From Bradyrhizobium sp. RD5-C2 (GTDB lineage: Bacteria > Pseudomonadota > Alphaproteobacteria > Rhizobiales > Xanthobacteraceae), in assembly GCF_019972155.1 (NCBI RefSeq), contig NZ_BOVL01000010.1:93279-157278 (forward strand): DNA of 64,000 bases. Reading direction: 5' to 3'. A model generated the notes under the pieces. The model was not told the DNA's origin. It worked only from the letters and a program-made list of their open reading frames with translations, and made no database searches. Each line of letters opens with the position of its first letter. Position 1 is the stretch's first letter. Positions 1 to 8,535 of this stretch are shown piece by piece. The position numbers were made by a program, and so were the translations under genes.

Positions 1-190
1 AGAGCGTTCCGGTGCCGCAACCCGCATCCAGCCAGCGCTGGCCCTCAAGGTCTGAGTTCCCGAGCAGATCGAACATCGCGGCCGTGCGCGCCTTGAAGGT
101 GCGGCTCCGATGCAGCGTCTCCCACTCCGACGAGATCTCGTCGTGAAAGCGGATTTCGGGTCGGTCGCGGGTCTGGGCCAAGGTGGCCAT
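1..190 (-). CDS. SAM-dependent methyltransferase, N-terminal fragment (cut by window edge)
   Basis: The minus strand reads from an ATG at 190 to the window edge without a stop, giving 63 residues. The fragment ends in LDAGCGTGTL, which is the glycine-rich motif I of class I SAM-dependent methyltransferases; the preceding stretch (FHDEISSEWETLH) resembles the lead-in of small-molecule methyltransferases. The rest of the domain lies outside the window, so the substrate cannot be guessed. It sits 8 bases beyond the stop of the nucleotide-sugar dehydrogenase on the same strand and is therefore probably the last visible gene of the same transcription unit. Confidence 0.75.
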   Translation of the reverse strand, partial: MATLAQTRDRPEIRFHDEISSEWETLHRSRTFKARTAAMFDLLGNSDLEGQRWLDAGCGTGTL

Positions 191-198
191 GGTGTTCC

Positions 199-1509
199 CT
201 ACCAGTGAAAGCCGCTCACTCTGGCGCGCACCTCGTCGGGCAATCCGATATCAGACAGTTCGAGCACCACCTGGTCGGGCCGAGTTGCCTTCAGCGCCGC
301 AACGAAGCGCGGATCGGCCGTCGTCAGCACGATGATGTCGGCCCATTCGATTGTCGCCGTCACGTCGTCATGCAGCAGATCCACCAGCTCCGGGTTGCGC
401 ATCATGAAGTCGCGGTTGGCGCCGATCAGTTGCGACAGCCGAACGTTGGGGTCGTAGATCCGAATGTCGCGCCGTTCGCCGCGCAGGCTTTTCACCAGTT
501 CGACGAAGGGGCTGTCGCGGACATCGTCGGTGCCGGCCTTGAAGCTGATGCCGAGGAATGCGATGCGGCGGCCGTCATGCGACAGGATCCAGTCGGCGCC
601 GCGCGACATGATCATGTCGTTGCTCGGCAGGATACTTTCGAGCACCGGCGTCGACAGTCCGCGGCTGTGCGCGAGGTGCTTCAGCGCCTTGACGTCCTTG
701 GGCAGGCAGGAGCCGCCGAAGGCAAAACCCGGCCGCAGATAGGCCGGCGAGATGTTGAGCCTTGTGTCCTGCAGGAAGATGTTCATGACGTCGCGGCCGT
801 CGATGCCGAGCGTCTTCGCGATGGTGCCGATCTCGTTGGCAAAGCTGACCTTCAACGCGTGCCAGCTGTTGTCGACATATTTGACGAGCTCGGCGGTCTC
901 GACTGGCGGCGTGATCTTAGCGCCCGGCAGATCCTTGTAGAGCGCCATGACGCGGTCGGCGGTTTCCTGGTTGAAGGCGCCGACCACGGTCTTGGACGGT
1001 GCGTTGAAGTCGGCAATCGCGCTGCCTTCGCGCAGGAACTCCGGATTGAAGGCGAGGTCGAAATCGCGTCCGATCTTGTTGCCGGAGGCTTCCTCGATCA
1101 GCGGTCCGACGGTGCCGCGGGTGGTGCCGGGCAGCACGGTGGAGCGGATCGTCACGGTATGCGGCGCGTTCTTCGCGCGCAGCCCGCGGCCGATCTCGAT
1201 GGCGACCTCTCGGATCGCGGTCAGGTCGAGATTGCCGTTGCCGGACGACGGCGTGCCGACGCAGACCATCGAGATGTCACTGTTGACGATCGCCTCGGTG
1301 GCGTCCGTGGTGGCGGTCAATTGACCCGTTGCAACCGCGTGCGCCACCTTGTCCGAGATGCCCGGCTCGATGACCGGCGATCGGCCCCCGCGGATCAGGT
1401 CGACTTTCGCAATGCTCTTGTCGACGCCGATGATCTGATGGCCGAGTTCGGTGAAGCAGGCCGCGCAGACCGTTCCGACATAACCGAGGCCGAAAATGCT
1501 GACATTCAT
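199..1509 (-). CDS. GDP-mannose 6-dehydrogenase (AlgD-type nucleotide-sugar dehydrogenase)
   Basis: A 436-residue NAD-dependent four-electron dehydrogenase that would oxidise GDP-mannose to GDP-mannuronate in the cytoplasm for polysaccharide synthesis. It starts with the Rossmann motif IFGLGYVGTV (residues 5-14) and carries the NPEFLREG segment near 155-162 and the catalytic cysteine in FGGSCLPKDV at Cys268. Length and cysteine position coincide with what is known for Pseudomonas AlgD, and GGSCLPKDV is AlgD-like, whereas the second dehydrogenase in this window (31030-32337) has GGSCFPKDT as in Ugd. The reading frame continues upstream to 1866, but the family N-terminus MNVSIFGLGYVG fixes the start at 1509. 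Use of UDP-glucose or another sugar cannot be excluded. It follows a GT4 gene on the same strand with a 73-base gap. Confidence 0.88.
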   Translation of the reverse strand: MNVSIFGLGYVGTVCAACFTELGHQIIGVDKSIAKVDLIRGGRSPVIEPGISDKVAHAVATGQLTATTDATEAIVNSDISMVCVGTPSSGNGNLDLTAIREVAIEIGRGLRAKNAPHTVTIRSTVLPGTTRGTVGPLIEEASGNKIGRDFDLAFNPEFLREGSAIADFNAPSKTVVGAFNQETADRVMALYKDLPGAKITPPVETAELVKYVDNSWHALKVSFANEIGTIAKTLGIDGRDVMNIFLQDTRLNISPAYLRPGFAFGGSCLPKDVKALKHLAHSRGLSTPVLESILPSNDMIMSRGADWILSHDGRRIAFLGISFKAGTDDVRDSPFVELVKSLRGERRDIRIYDPNVRLSQLIGANRDFMMRNPELVDLLHDDVTATIEWADIIVLTTADPRFVAALKATRPDQVVLELSDIGLPDEVRARVSGFHW

Positions 1510-1582
1510 GCTTCGACCTTCAACCGTCCAAGGACGTGCGTGTGGCGGCGTCGCGTTTCGCGTGAGTGAGGCGGCAGGGCGT

Positions 1583-2893
1583 TCAACGCGATGCCCGCCC
1601 GGCGGCTGCATTGGCGCTGACACCAGACGCTTGTGAGGTCGACCGCTCCGCAGAGGCGATCGCGCGCGGCGCGCGGCTCTGCCAGGGGAGTTTCCTCGCG
1701 AACAACGCCTCATAGGCGGCGAGCAGCTTCGGCTCCTCATGCGTCCAGGACAATTCGCGCTCGACTCGGCTGCGGCCAAATGCCCCCATCGTCTGCCGTA
1801 ACGTCGGATTATCGACCAGCGTGATGATCTTGCCGGCGAAATCCTGCGGGTCGTTCTTCGCCGCATAGAGTGAGGCGTCGAGCGCCGAGCGGCGGCCTTC
1901 GCGAACCTCGAACTGAACGATCGGCCGCCCGAGCGCCATGTATTCCATGATCTTGTTCATGGTGGAGATGTCGTTCATCGGCGTGACGCGATCCGGATTG
2001 ACGCAGACGTCGGCGGTCGAGAGCATGGTGAACAGCGCCTCGTCGGCGATCGCGCCGGTGAAGTTCACGTAGTCGGAGAGCTGCATCTCTTCGCAGAGCT
2101 TGACCACCGCATTCCACTCCGGCCCGGTGCCGGCGATGTTGAACTGGATGTCGGTGCGGCCGAGATCGTGCACGATGTGGCCGATCGACTGCAGCAGGAG
2201 ATCGATGCCTTCCGACTGGCCGATCACGCCGACATAGCCGACGCTGTAGCGCCGGCCGCGGCGCCAGGCCGGATCGGCGGGGCGGGAGCGCACTCGTTCG
2301 AGATTGGGGCCGGAGCGCACCACGAAAATGCGGTTGGCCGGCATCCGGCCGCGGGTGATCGCGATCTCGCGATAGGATTCGTTGGTCGCGATCGAGATGC
2401 TTGCGGTCTTGAAGGTGAGATATTCGACCAGCCGCAGCAGATGCCAGAAAAAGTCCCGGCGGCCGAATTTTGCTTCGTAGAGCTCGGGATTGACGTCGTG
2501 ATGATCGAACACGAAGCGCTTGCCGCCGAGCTTGAACAACAGGCCGATCAGGAAGATCAGGTCGGGCGGATTGCAGCCATGGATCACGTCGAAGCCGTGC
2601 TTCCACGCCACCTTAAGCGCAAGCCACGTCTCCCAGAACAGCGCGACCGGATATTCGATGAGGTAGGCGGCGATCCCGCGCGCTTCCAGCGGCATCGGAT
2701 GACGGTAAATGTGAATGCCGTCGAGGCATTCGTAGGATTCGTCATGGCCGCGGCCCTTCGGGCAGATCACTGAAACTTCATAGCCTGCCTGGCGCAGCGA
2801 CGTTGCCTCGCACCACACCCTGCGATCGAAAGGAACCGGAAGGTTCTCGACGATGATCAGGATCCGCCGCGGTGATGGTTCAGCTCTCGACAT
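1583..2893 (-). CDS. Glycosyltransferase family 4
   Basis: A 436-residue GT-B fold retaining glycosyltransferase, cytoplasmic or membrane-associated. The N-terminal half has the acceptor-domain opening RILIIVENLPVPFDRRVW seen in WbuB/WcaI-like enzymes. The C-terminal half has the donor-binding region with YVGVIGQSEGIDLLLQ and the family segment NKIMEYMALGRPIVQFEVREGR, where the conserved EYMALGRP replaces the more usual EAMASG. The open frame extends to 3088, but residues upstream of MSRAEPSP look non-coding and cross the promoter region shared with the divergent hydrolase, so ATG 2893 is preferred; the ribosome site there is weak. It is the first gene of a leftward unit with the AlgD-type dehydrogenase. 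Donor and acceptor are unknown. Confidence 0.85.
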   Translation of the reverse strand: MSRAEPSPRRILIIVENLPVPFDRRVWCEATSLRQAGYEVSVICPKGRGHDESYECLDGIHIYRHPMPLEARGIAAYLIEYPVALFWETWLALKVAWKHGFDVIHGCNPPDLIFLIGLLFKLGGKRFVFDHHDVNPELYEAKFGRRDFFWHLLRLVEYLTFKTASISIATNESYREIAITRGRMPANRIFVVRSGPNLERVRSRPADPAWRRGRRYSVGYVGVIGQSEGIDLLLQSIGHIVHDLGRTDIQFNIAGTGPEWNAVVKLCEEMQLSDYVNFTGAIADEALFTMLSTADVCVNPDRVTPMNDISTMNKIMEYMALGRPIVQFEVREGRRSALDASLYAAKNDPQDFAGKIITLVDNPTLRQTMGAFGRSRVERELSWTHEEPKLLAAYEALFARKLPWQSRAPRAIASAERSTSQASGVSANAAAGRASR

Positions 2894-3010
2894 CTGCGAT
2901 GATCTATACCATTGACCTAACAACATCACAATCCGACTAACATCGGCATTAACATGAGCGACTTCCATTATGCAATCCCGGCACGGATGTGACGGCGACG
3001 AGACACCGAC
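2894..3010. promoter_or_regulatory. Divergent promoter region with paired TAACAT motifs
   Basis: This 117-base gap separates the leftward GT4/dehydrogenase unit from the rightward hydrolase and must hold both promoters. It contains TAACAT at 2938-2943 and again at 2950-2955, twelve bases apart, next to a related CTAACAACAT at 2917-2926. The same hexamer recurs in other intergenic gaps of the locus. No confident -35/-10 pair was assigned. Confidence 0.4.
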
Positions 3011-4249
3011 ATGGCAGGCAAAGTGAGGGATTGGGCACAAGCGGCGTTGATTGCACTGATTTTGAGTGCGCTGGCGCCGCTGGCTCACAAATGGCCGCTG
3101 CAGTGGGCCGGTGCGGCGGCAAACGATGCGCTCGATGTGAGCCGTGTGAACGTGGTGATCCCGCCGTCGCTTTTCGGCATGACGATCAATGCGATCGGGC
3201 AGTCGCAGCCATGGCCCGAGCTCAAATTTGACGGCGTCCGGCTATGGGGCGCGATCTACTGGGCCCAGATCAATCCGGCGCCCGGCATCTACAATTGGGC
3301 GCGCTTCGACGCCATCCTCGCGGCGGCGGAGCGCGAGCACGTCGATATTGTCCTCAATCTCGCCTTCACGCCGCGTTGGGCCGCGTCAGTGAAGGATGCG
3401 CCGCCGGCGTTCACGCCGGGCGCAAGCTCGCCGCCTGCCGATCTCGCATCTTGGGATGAATGGGTGCGTGCGGCCGTTGCGCGTGCCGCCGGCCGCATCA
3501 AATACTGGGAAATCTGGAACGAGCCCGAGGATCCTAAATATTACTCGGGCGATATTGCGACCATGGTCCAGATGCAGAAACGGGCCTACGAGATCATCAA
3601 GCAGGCCGATCCCGCCCTAACTGTGCTGACGCCGTCGTCCAACGGCACGCCGGACGGCTATCGCTGGCAACAGGCCTTCATGGCGCAAGGCGGCGGCCAA
3701 TATGCCGATGTGTTCGCCTTCCACGGCTATACGAGTGAACCCGAAGCGGTGATCGGAATCATCGCCCGCTTCAAGCAGATCCTCGCCGCGCACGATCTCT
3801 CCACAAGGCCGATCTGGGACACCGAGGCCGGCTGGTCGTCCCACGATGACAATCCGGATGGCTGTCTGGCGCGCGCCTATATCCTGAAATGGATCAGCGG
3901 TGTCGACCGGTTCTATTGGTACGAGTTCGCCGGCGGGGGCAGCGACTTCGGCAAATTATGGGACCGGGCGCGCGGGTTGCTTCCGAGCGGAACTGCCTAT
4001 CGCACGGTCCAGTCATGGCTGGTCGGCGCCAGCGTCGTCGCCGCGGCCAGGCCGTCGCCGTCGACCTGGCGCATCGATCTGCGCATGCCGGATGGCCGCA
4101 GCGGTCTGATCCTCTGGACCACCAAGGGCCGGTCCATCTATCGGGTCGATCCGCGGTTTGGCCGTTACCAGGGTCTCGACGGCGGCGAAGGAGTTGTTGC
4201 CAACGGTGAGGTCGAGATATCGCCCAAACCGGTCCTGTTGCTGGAGTGA
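3011..4249 (+). CDS. Exported clan GH-A glycoside hydrolase (GH5/GH39-like)
   Basis: A 412-residue protein with a hydrophobic N-terminal segment (residues 11-24, AALIALILSALAPL) acting as a signal peptide or anchor, followed by a TIM-barrel glycosidase. The acid/base glutamate is visible in YWEIWNEPE (Glu171) and the nucleophile in IWDTEAGW (Glu272), the standard spacing of clan GH-A retaining enzymes. A strand-2 like VRLWGAIYWAQINPAPG and an aromatic-rich FYWYEFAG close to the C-terminus also fit. It probably trims or releases the polysaccharide made by the locus, in the periplasm or outside. GH5 versus GH39 cannot be settled by eye. It is transcribed away from the GT4 gene and 111 bases ahead of the fused oxidoreductase. 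Confidence 0.8.
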   Translation: MAGKVRDWAQAALIALILSALAPLAHKWPLQWAGAAANDALDVSRVNVVIPPSLFGMTINAIGQSQPWPELKFDGVRLWGAIYWAQINPAPGIYNWARFDAILAAAEREHVDIVLNLAFTPRWAASVKDAPPAFTPGASSPPADLASWDEWVRAAVARAAGRIKYWEIWNEPEDPKYYSGDIATMVQMQKRAYEIIKQADPALTVLTPSSNGTPDGYRWQQAFMAQGGGQYADVFAFHGYTSEPEAVIGIIARFKQILAAHDLSTRPIWDTEAGWSSHDDNPDGCLARAYILKWISGVDRFYWYEFAGGGSDFGKLWDRARGLLPSGTAYRTVQSWLVGASVVAAARPSPSTWRIDLRMPDGRSGLILWTTKGRSIYRVDPRFGRYQGLDGGEGVVANGEVEISPKPVLLLE

Positions 4250-4360
4250 TAACAGTGTTAAATTCCGAGGTGATGGGATAACGATCACGATGTTCTTATC
4301 TTCATTGCGGGCGGCGGGCGCGATACAACGGGCACTGTTAACTTGAGGCGTTGACCGACT

Positions 4361-6547
4361 GTGAAGCAGATCGCGCAGAACTATAAAAGCGGCGAACTCA
4401 AGCTGATCGATGTGCCGGCGCCGCGCTGTCGCGCCGGCGGGGTTTTGGTGCGCACGGCATTTTCGGCGGTGTCGACCGGCACCGAGATGATGAAATTCAC
4501 CGAGGGGCGCCTCTCGCTGCTCGGCAAGGCCCGTGCGCGCCCCGATCAGGTTGCCAAGGTGGTGCGCTCGGTCCGCCAGCAGGGATTGCTTGCGACCTAT
4601 CAGAAGGTGATCAACCGCCTCGATTCCTACACGCCGCTCGGTTACTCGCTGTCGGGCACCGTCGCGGAAGTCGGCGAGGGCGTCGGCGGCTTCTCGGTCG
4701 GCCAGCGGGTCTGCTGCGGCGGCAATCAATATGCAACCCACGCTGAATATAATTGGGTGCCGGTGAACCTCTGCGTGCCGCTGCCGGACAGCGCCGCGCT
4801 CGATCAGGCCGCGTTCACGACGATTGCCTCGATCGCGCTGCAGGCGATGCGCCAGTCGGAAATCGGTTTCGGTGAGACCGCCTGCGTGATCGGCCTCGGC
4901 CTGATCGGGCAGATCATGGTGCGCCTGCTGCGCAGCGCCGGTGTCGTGGTCGTCGGGCTCGACAGGCTGGAGCCGCGCTGCCGTCAGGCCGAGGCGGCGG
5001 GCGCCGCGATCTGTGCGGTCGCGTCGGACGATACCGCGGCCGAGTTTCGCGCGCGGATCGATCAGTTGACCACAGGCAATGGCGTCGATTGCGTGTTCAT
5101 CACGGCGGGCAGCGACGATCCCGATCTCGCATCGCGTTCGGCGGCGTTGCTGCGCGACCGCGGCCGCATCGTCGATATCGGCAAATGCACGCTGAACCTG
5201 CCGTGGAACGACTTCTACGACAAGGAGCTCGACGTTCGCTTCTCGCGCTCCTACGGCCCCGGCCGCTACGATCCGCTCTACGAGGAGGGCGGCATCGACT
5301 ATCCGATCGGCCATGTACGCTGGACCGAGAAGCGTAACATGGAGGCGATCGTCGCGCTGCTCGCCGACGGGCGGCTCGATTTTGCTGCGCTGATTTCTGA
5401 CGTGGTGCCGCTGGAGCAGGCGACGTCGGCATTCGAGCGCATGAGCCGGGGCGAGGTTGGTCTCGGCATGGTGTTCGGCTATCCGGACGCCGCTTCGCGC
5501 GCCATGCAGATGATTTATCGTCCGGCGGTTGCGCTGCGCAGCGGCCGGGTTCGGCTCGGCGTCATCGGCGCGGGCAATTATGCCTCCAGCATGTTGTTGC
5601 CGCAGCTTGCGAATAATCAGCGTGTCGATCTCGTCGAGGTCGCCACCAACACCGGCCTGAGCGGCGCCACCGCGGTGCGCAAGTTCGGCTTCGCGCGTGC
5701 CTCGACGGATGCGGCTTCGGTGCTCGAGGCCGACGACATCGATGCCGTGCTGATCGCGACGCGCCATGCCTCCCACGCCGACCTCGCGGCGCAAGCGCTG
5801 CGCGCCGGCAAGGCGGTGTTTGTCGAGAAGCCGCTGGCGATCGACGCAGACGTACTCGATCAATTGGAGCGGGTGATCCGCGAGACCGGCAACAACCGGC
5901 TGATGGTCGGATTCAACCGCCGCTTCTCGCCGCTGCTGCAGGGCATGCGCGCGGCGTTCGCGCCGGCGGGGCCACAGACCCTGCAATATCGCGTCATCGC
6001 CGGCCCGCTGGAGAAATCATCCTGGTATCTGCAGGCCGAGAGCGAAGGTAGCCGGTTCGTCGGCGAGGGTGGGCATTTCATCGACGTGTTGTCCTGGTGG
6101 CTCGGCGCCGAGCCGGTCCGCGTCTCCGCGAGCACTGCCGGCAAGGATGTCGACAATCTCGTCGCCACGTTCGATTTTGCCGACGGTTCGGTTGCGAGCC
6201 TCAGCTATCTCACCGGCGGCGATCCGCATGTGCCGAAGGAGGCGCTTGAAATATCGGCGAGCACCGGCTTTGCCGCCTTCGACAATTTCTCGGGCTTCGA
6301 AGTCTGGCACGCCGGACAGCGGACCGCGAAGAAAGCGCGGCTCGACAAGGGCCAGCGGCCGATGCTGGATGCCTTCATCGCCGCGGTCGCGTCGGGCGCC
6401 GCGATGCCGATCGAACTCGGATCGCTGCTTGCGACCACCCGCGCAACCCTCGCGGTGCAGGAGAGCGCGGCCGCCGGGATGCCGGTCGATCTGACGATCG
6501 GCGCAGCAGAGCAAGGCGTCGCACGTGCCGCGACTGCGTTGAGATGA
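4361..6547 (+). CDS. Bi-domain oxidoreductase (MDR-type dehydrogenase fused to Gfo/Idh/MocA)
   Basis: A 728-residue fusion. Residues 1 to about 345 are a medium-chain dehydrogenase: GroES-like N-terminus, then the nucleotide-binding motif VIGLGLIGQIMVRLL near 174-188. Residues about 395 to 728 are a Gfo/Idh/MocA dehydrogenase: VIGAGNYASSMLLPQL near 400 and the catalytic-lysine motif EKPLAID near 488. The start is GTG at 4361; no better ATG precedes the conserved MKQIAQNYKSGELKL. Such fusions are known next to heparinase-like and GT4 genes in exopolysaccharide clusters, as here, and are thought to modify a sugar nucleotide or polymer-derived sugar, but the reaction is not established. The stop overlaps the next start (ATGA at 6544), so the two are translationally coupled. 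Confidence 0.87.
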   Translation: MKQIAQNYKSGELKLIDVPAPRCRAGGVLVRTAFSAVSTGTEMMKFTEGRLSLLGKARARPDQVAKVVRSVRQQGLLATYQKVINRLDSYTPLGYSLSGTVAEVGEGVGGFSVGQRVCCGGNQYATHAEYNWVPVNLCVPLPDSAALDQAAFTTIASIALQAMRQSEIGFGETACVIGLGLIGQIMVRLLRSAGVVVVGLDRLEPRCRQAEAAGAAICAVASDDTAAEFRARIDQLTTGNGVDCVFITAGSDDPDLASRSAALLRDRGRIVDIGKCTLNLPWNDFYDKELDVRFSRSYGPGRYDPLYEEGGIDYPIGHVRWTEKRNMEAIVALLADGRLDFAALISDVVPLEQATSAFERMSRGEVGLGMVFGYPDAASRAMQMIYRPAVALRSGRVRLGVIGAGNYASSMLLPQLANNQRVDLVEVATNTGLSGATAVRKFGFARASTDAASVLEADDIDAVLIATRHASHADLAAQALRAGKAVFVEKPLAIDADVLDQLERVIRETGNNRLMVGFNRRFSPLLQGMRAAFAPAGPQTLQYRVIAGPLEKSSWYLQAESEGSRFVGEGGHFIDVLSWWLGAEPVRVSASTAGKDVDNLVATFDFADGSVASLSYLTGGDPHVPKEALEISASTGFAAFDNFSGFEVWHAGQRTAKKARLDKGQRPMLDAFIAAVASGAAMPIELGSLLATTRATLAVQESAAAGMPVDLTIGAAEQGVARAATALR

Positions 6548-8535
6548 ATCCGGCCTGGTATCTGCGCAGGCTGCAGCGTATGGAGCCGTCCGAGCTTGCG
6601 GGACGGGTGAACGATCAGCTGTTGCGCCTGCTCTGGCGCATCACGCCGCCCGATATCGCACGACACGCCGGCGCCAGGCTGGCCCCTGGCCCGCGGCAGC
6701 CGCGGCTGAAGCCGCTGCCTTTGCCGGCGCACGCTCCGCAGCAGGCCGCTGAGCGACTCATCCAGAGCGCCGACCGGATTCTGGCCGGACATTGGCAAGT
6801 TTTCGCCAGAGATCATGGTGCCCTGGGCGAACGGCCGGACTGGTTCGTCGATATCAGAAGCGGCAAGCGGGCGCCTGCCGACATGTACGCGTTTGCGGTT
6901 CCCTATCGCGACGAAGCCGCGGTCGGGAACATCAAATACATCTGGGAGCCGTCGCGTCACCACCATCTCACGCTGCTCGCGTCGGCGTATTACCTGACCT
7001 CGGACGTACGCTACGCCGAGCGCGTCGCCGCGCACCTCACAAGCTGGTGGCGCGAAAATCCGTTTCCGCGCGGCCCGCACTGGATCAGCGGCATCGAGCT
7101 CGGCGTGCGGTTGATCTCGTGGGCCTGGGTGCGTCAGCTGCTGCAGAATTGGGCCGGCGCGCCAGCATTGTTCGAGGACAACGAGCAGTTCCTGACGCAG
7201 CTTTACGCGCATCAATACTGGTTGTCGCAGTTCCCGAGCCGTGGCTCCTCCGCCAACAACCACGTCATCGCGGAGGCCGCCGGGCAGTTCGTGGCGGCCT
7301 GCGTGTTTCCGTTCTTTCGCGATAGCGCGCTGTGGCGCCAGAATGCCGCCAGGACGCTGGCAGACGAAGCTGTTGCGCAGACCTTCGCCTGCGGCAGCAA
7401 TCGTGAACTCGCGACCGATTATCACGGCTTTGTCCTCGAGCTGCTGCTGGCCGCGGCAGTGCAGGGCGAAGCATCCGGGCACCAGCTGGGCGAAATGGTC
7501 TGGACCACGATGTGCCGCATGAGCGACGTCATCGCCGCGATGCTGGACGATCGCGCCCATCCTCCCCGTCAAGGTGATGGCGACGAAGGCATCGGCCTGT
7601 TGCTCGACGATCCGGCCGGCAATCGCTGGCTCGGTTTGCTCGCCACCGGCGCGCGTCTGTTCGGCGAGCTGCCATGGTGGCCCAAGCTGCCGGAGCCCGA
7701 CCTGCGCACGTTTGTTCTGACCGACGGCATCGGGGCGCGTGCGATCGCCGCGCGGCCCGCGCACCGCCCGCATTTGCTCGATGAGGCGGGACAGACCTTT
7801 CTCGTCGATGCCGGCCGAGCGGTGTGGTGCCGCTGCGATCACGGCCCGCATGGCTTCGGCCGCATTGCGGGACATGCCCATGCGGATGCGCTGTCGCTGG
7901 AATGCAGGATCGGCGGCGTCGATATCCTCGCCGACCCCGGCACCTATTGCTATCACGGCGATCCGCGATGGCGCGCCTATTTCCGTTCCACGCTGGCGCA
8001 CAACACGCTCTGCCTGTTCGGCCGCGACCAGTCGGTGTCGGGCGGACCGTTTCTCTGGACGCGGCATGCGCAGAGTCGGCTGATCGCATCGAGCGGGCTG
8101 GACGATCGTGATGCGGACGCGAACTGGGTCGCGGAGCACACGGGATATCAGGACGAAGCCGGTCCCGTGCATCGCCGCTCGGTGCAGTTGCAGCGTCTGG
8201 CGGCGCGGCTCGTCGTCACCGATATTGTACTTGCCGGTGAAGGGCTTGCGGTGCCGGCGAGCCTCAGCTGGCATCTCGGCCCCGACGTCGAATGCAAGCT
8301 CGAAGGGAGGACGGCGCAGCTCGCATGGCCGGGCGGACACGGCGAGCTCGAACTGCCTGACGCGCTCGACTGGACGCTGTATCGCGGTGACGAAACCGTG
8401 CCGGCCGGCTGGTATTCGCCGTCGTTCGATCTCAAGGTGCCGGCGACGACGCTGATCGGCTCCGGAACGCTGGCCGCCGGCCAAAGCCTGGTGACGGAGC
8501 TGCGCTGGTTTCCCGAGCCGGCACGCCGATCGTGA
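6544..8535 (+). CDS. Heparinase II/III family protein (polysaccharide lyase-like)
   Basis: A 663-residue protein with the two-part layout of heparinase II/III and alginate-lyase-like proteins: an alpha/alpha-toroid N-terminal half and a beta-sandwich C-terminal half. Recognisable active-site style motifs are NNHVIAEAAGQF near residue 238, GHAHADALSLE near 442 and ADPGTYCYHGD near 464, which together supply the Asn, His and Tyr expected in these lyases. No clear signal peptide is present (MNPAWYLRRLQRMEPSE), so a cytoplasmic or membrane-associated role in biosynthesis is as likely as a secreted lyase. It overlaps the upstream oxidoreductase (ATGA) and the downstream GT4 (GTGA), a three-gene block found as a unit in other exopolysaccharide clusters. 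Confidence 0.85.
   Translation: MNPAWYLRRLQRMEPSELAGRVNDQLLRLLWRITPPDIARHAGARLAPGPRQPRLKPLPLPAHAPQQAAERLIQSADRILAGHWQVFARDHGALGERPDWFVDIRSGKRAPADMYAFAVPYRDEAAVGNIKYIWEPSRHHHLTLLASAYYLTSDVRYAERVAAHLTSWWRENPFPRGPHWISGIELGVRLISWAWVRQLLQNWAGAPALFEDNEQFLTQLYAHQYWLSQFPSRGSSANNHVIAEAAGQFVAACVFPFFRDSALWRQNAARTLADEAVAQTFACGSNRELATDYHGFVLELLLAAAVQGEASGHQLGEMVWTTMCRMSDVIAAMLDDRAHPPRQGDGDEGIGLLLDDPAGNRWLGLLATGARLFGELPWWPKLPEPDLRTFVLTDGIGARAIAARPAHRPHLLDEAGQTFLVDAGRAVWCRCDHGPHGFGRIAGHAHADALSLECRIGGVDILADPGTYCYHGDPRWRAYFRSTLAHNTLCLFGRDQSVSGGPFLWTRHAQSRLIASSGLDDRDADANWVAEHTGYQDEAGPVHRRSVQLQRLAARLVVTDIVLAGEGLAVPASLSWHLGPDVECKLEGRTAQLAWPGGHGELELPDALDWTLYRGDETVPAGWYSPSFDLKVPATTLIGSGTLAAGQSLVTELRWFPEPARRS

Noticed and set aside
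205..1569. Long plus-strand open frame opposite the AlgD-type dehydrogenase
   Set aside because: Its Arg/Ala/Asp-rich translation shows no domain and it mirrors the codon bias of the true minus-strand gene.
4013..5986. 657-codon minus-strand frame across the glycosidase and fused oxidoreductase
   Set aside because: It crosses two well-supported plus-strand genes and its His/Arg/Ala-rich product resembles nothing; typical antisense shadow in GC-rich DNA.
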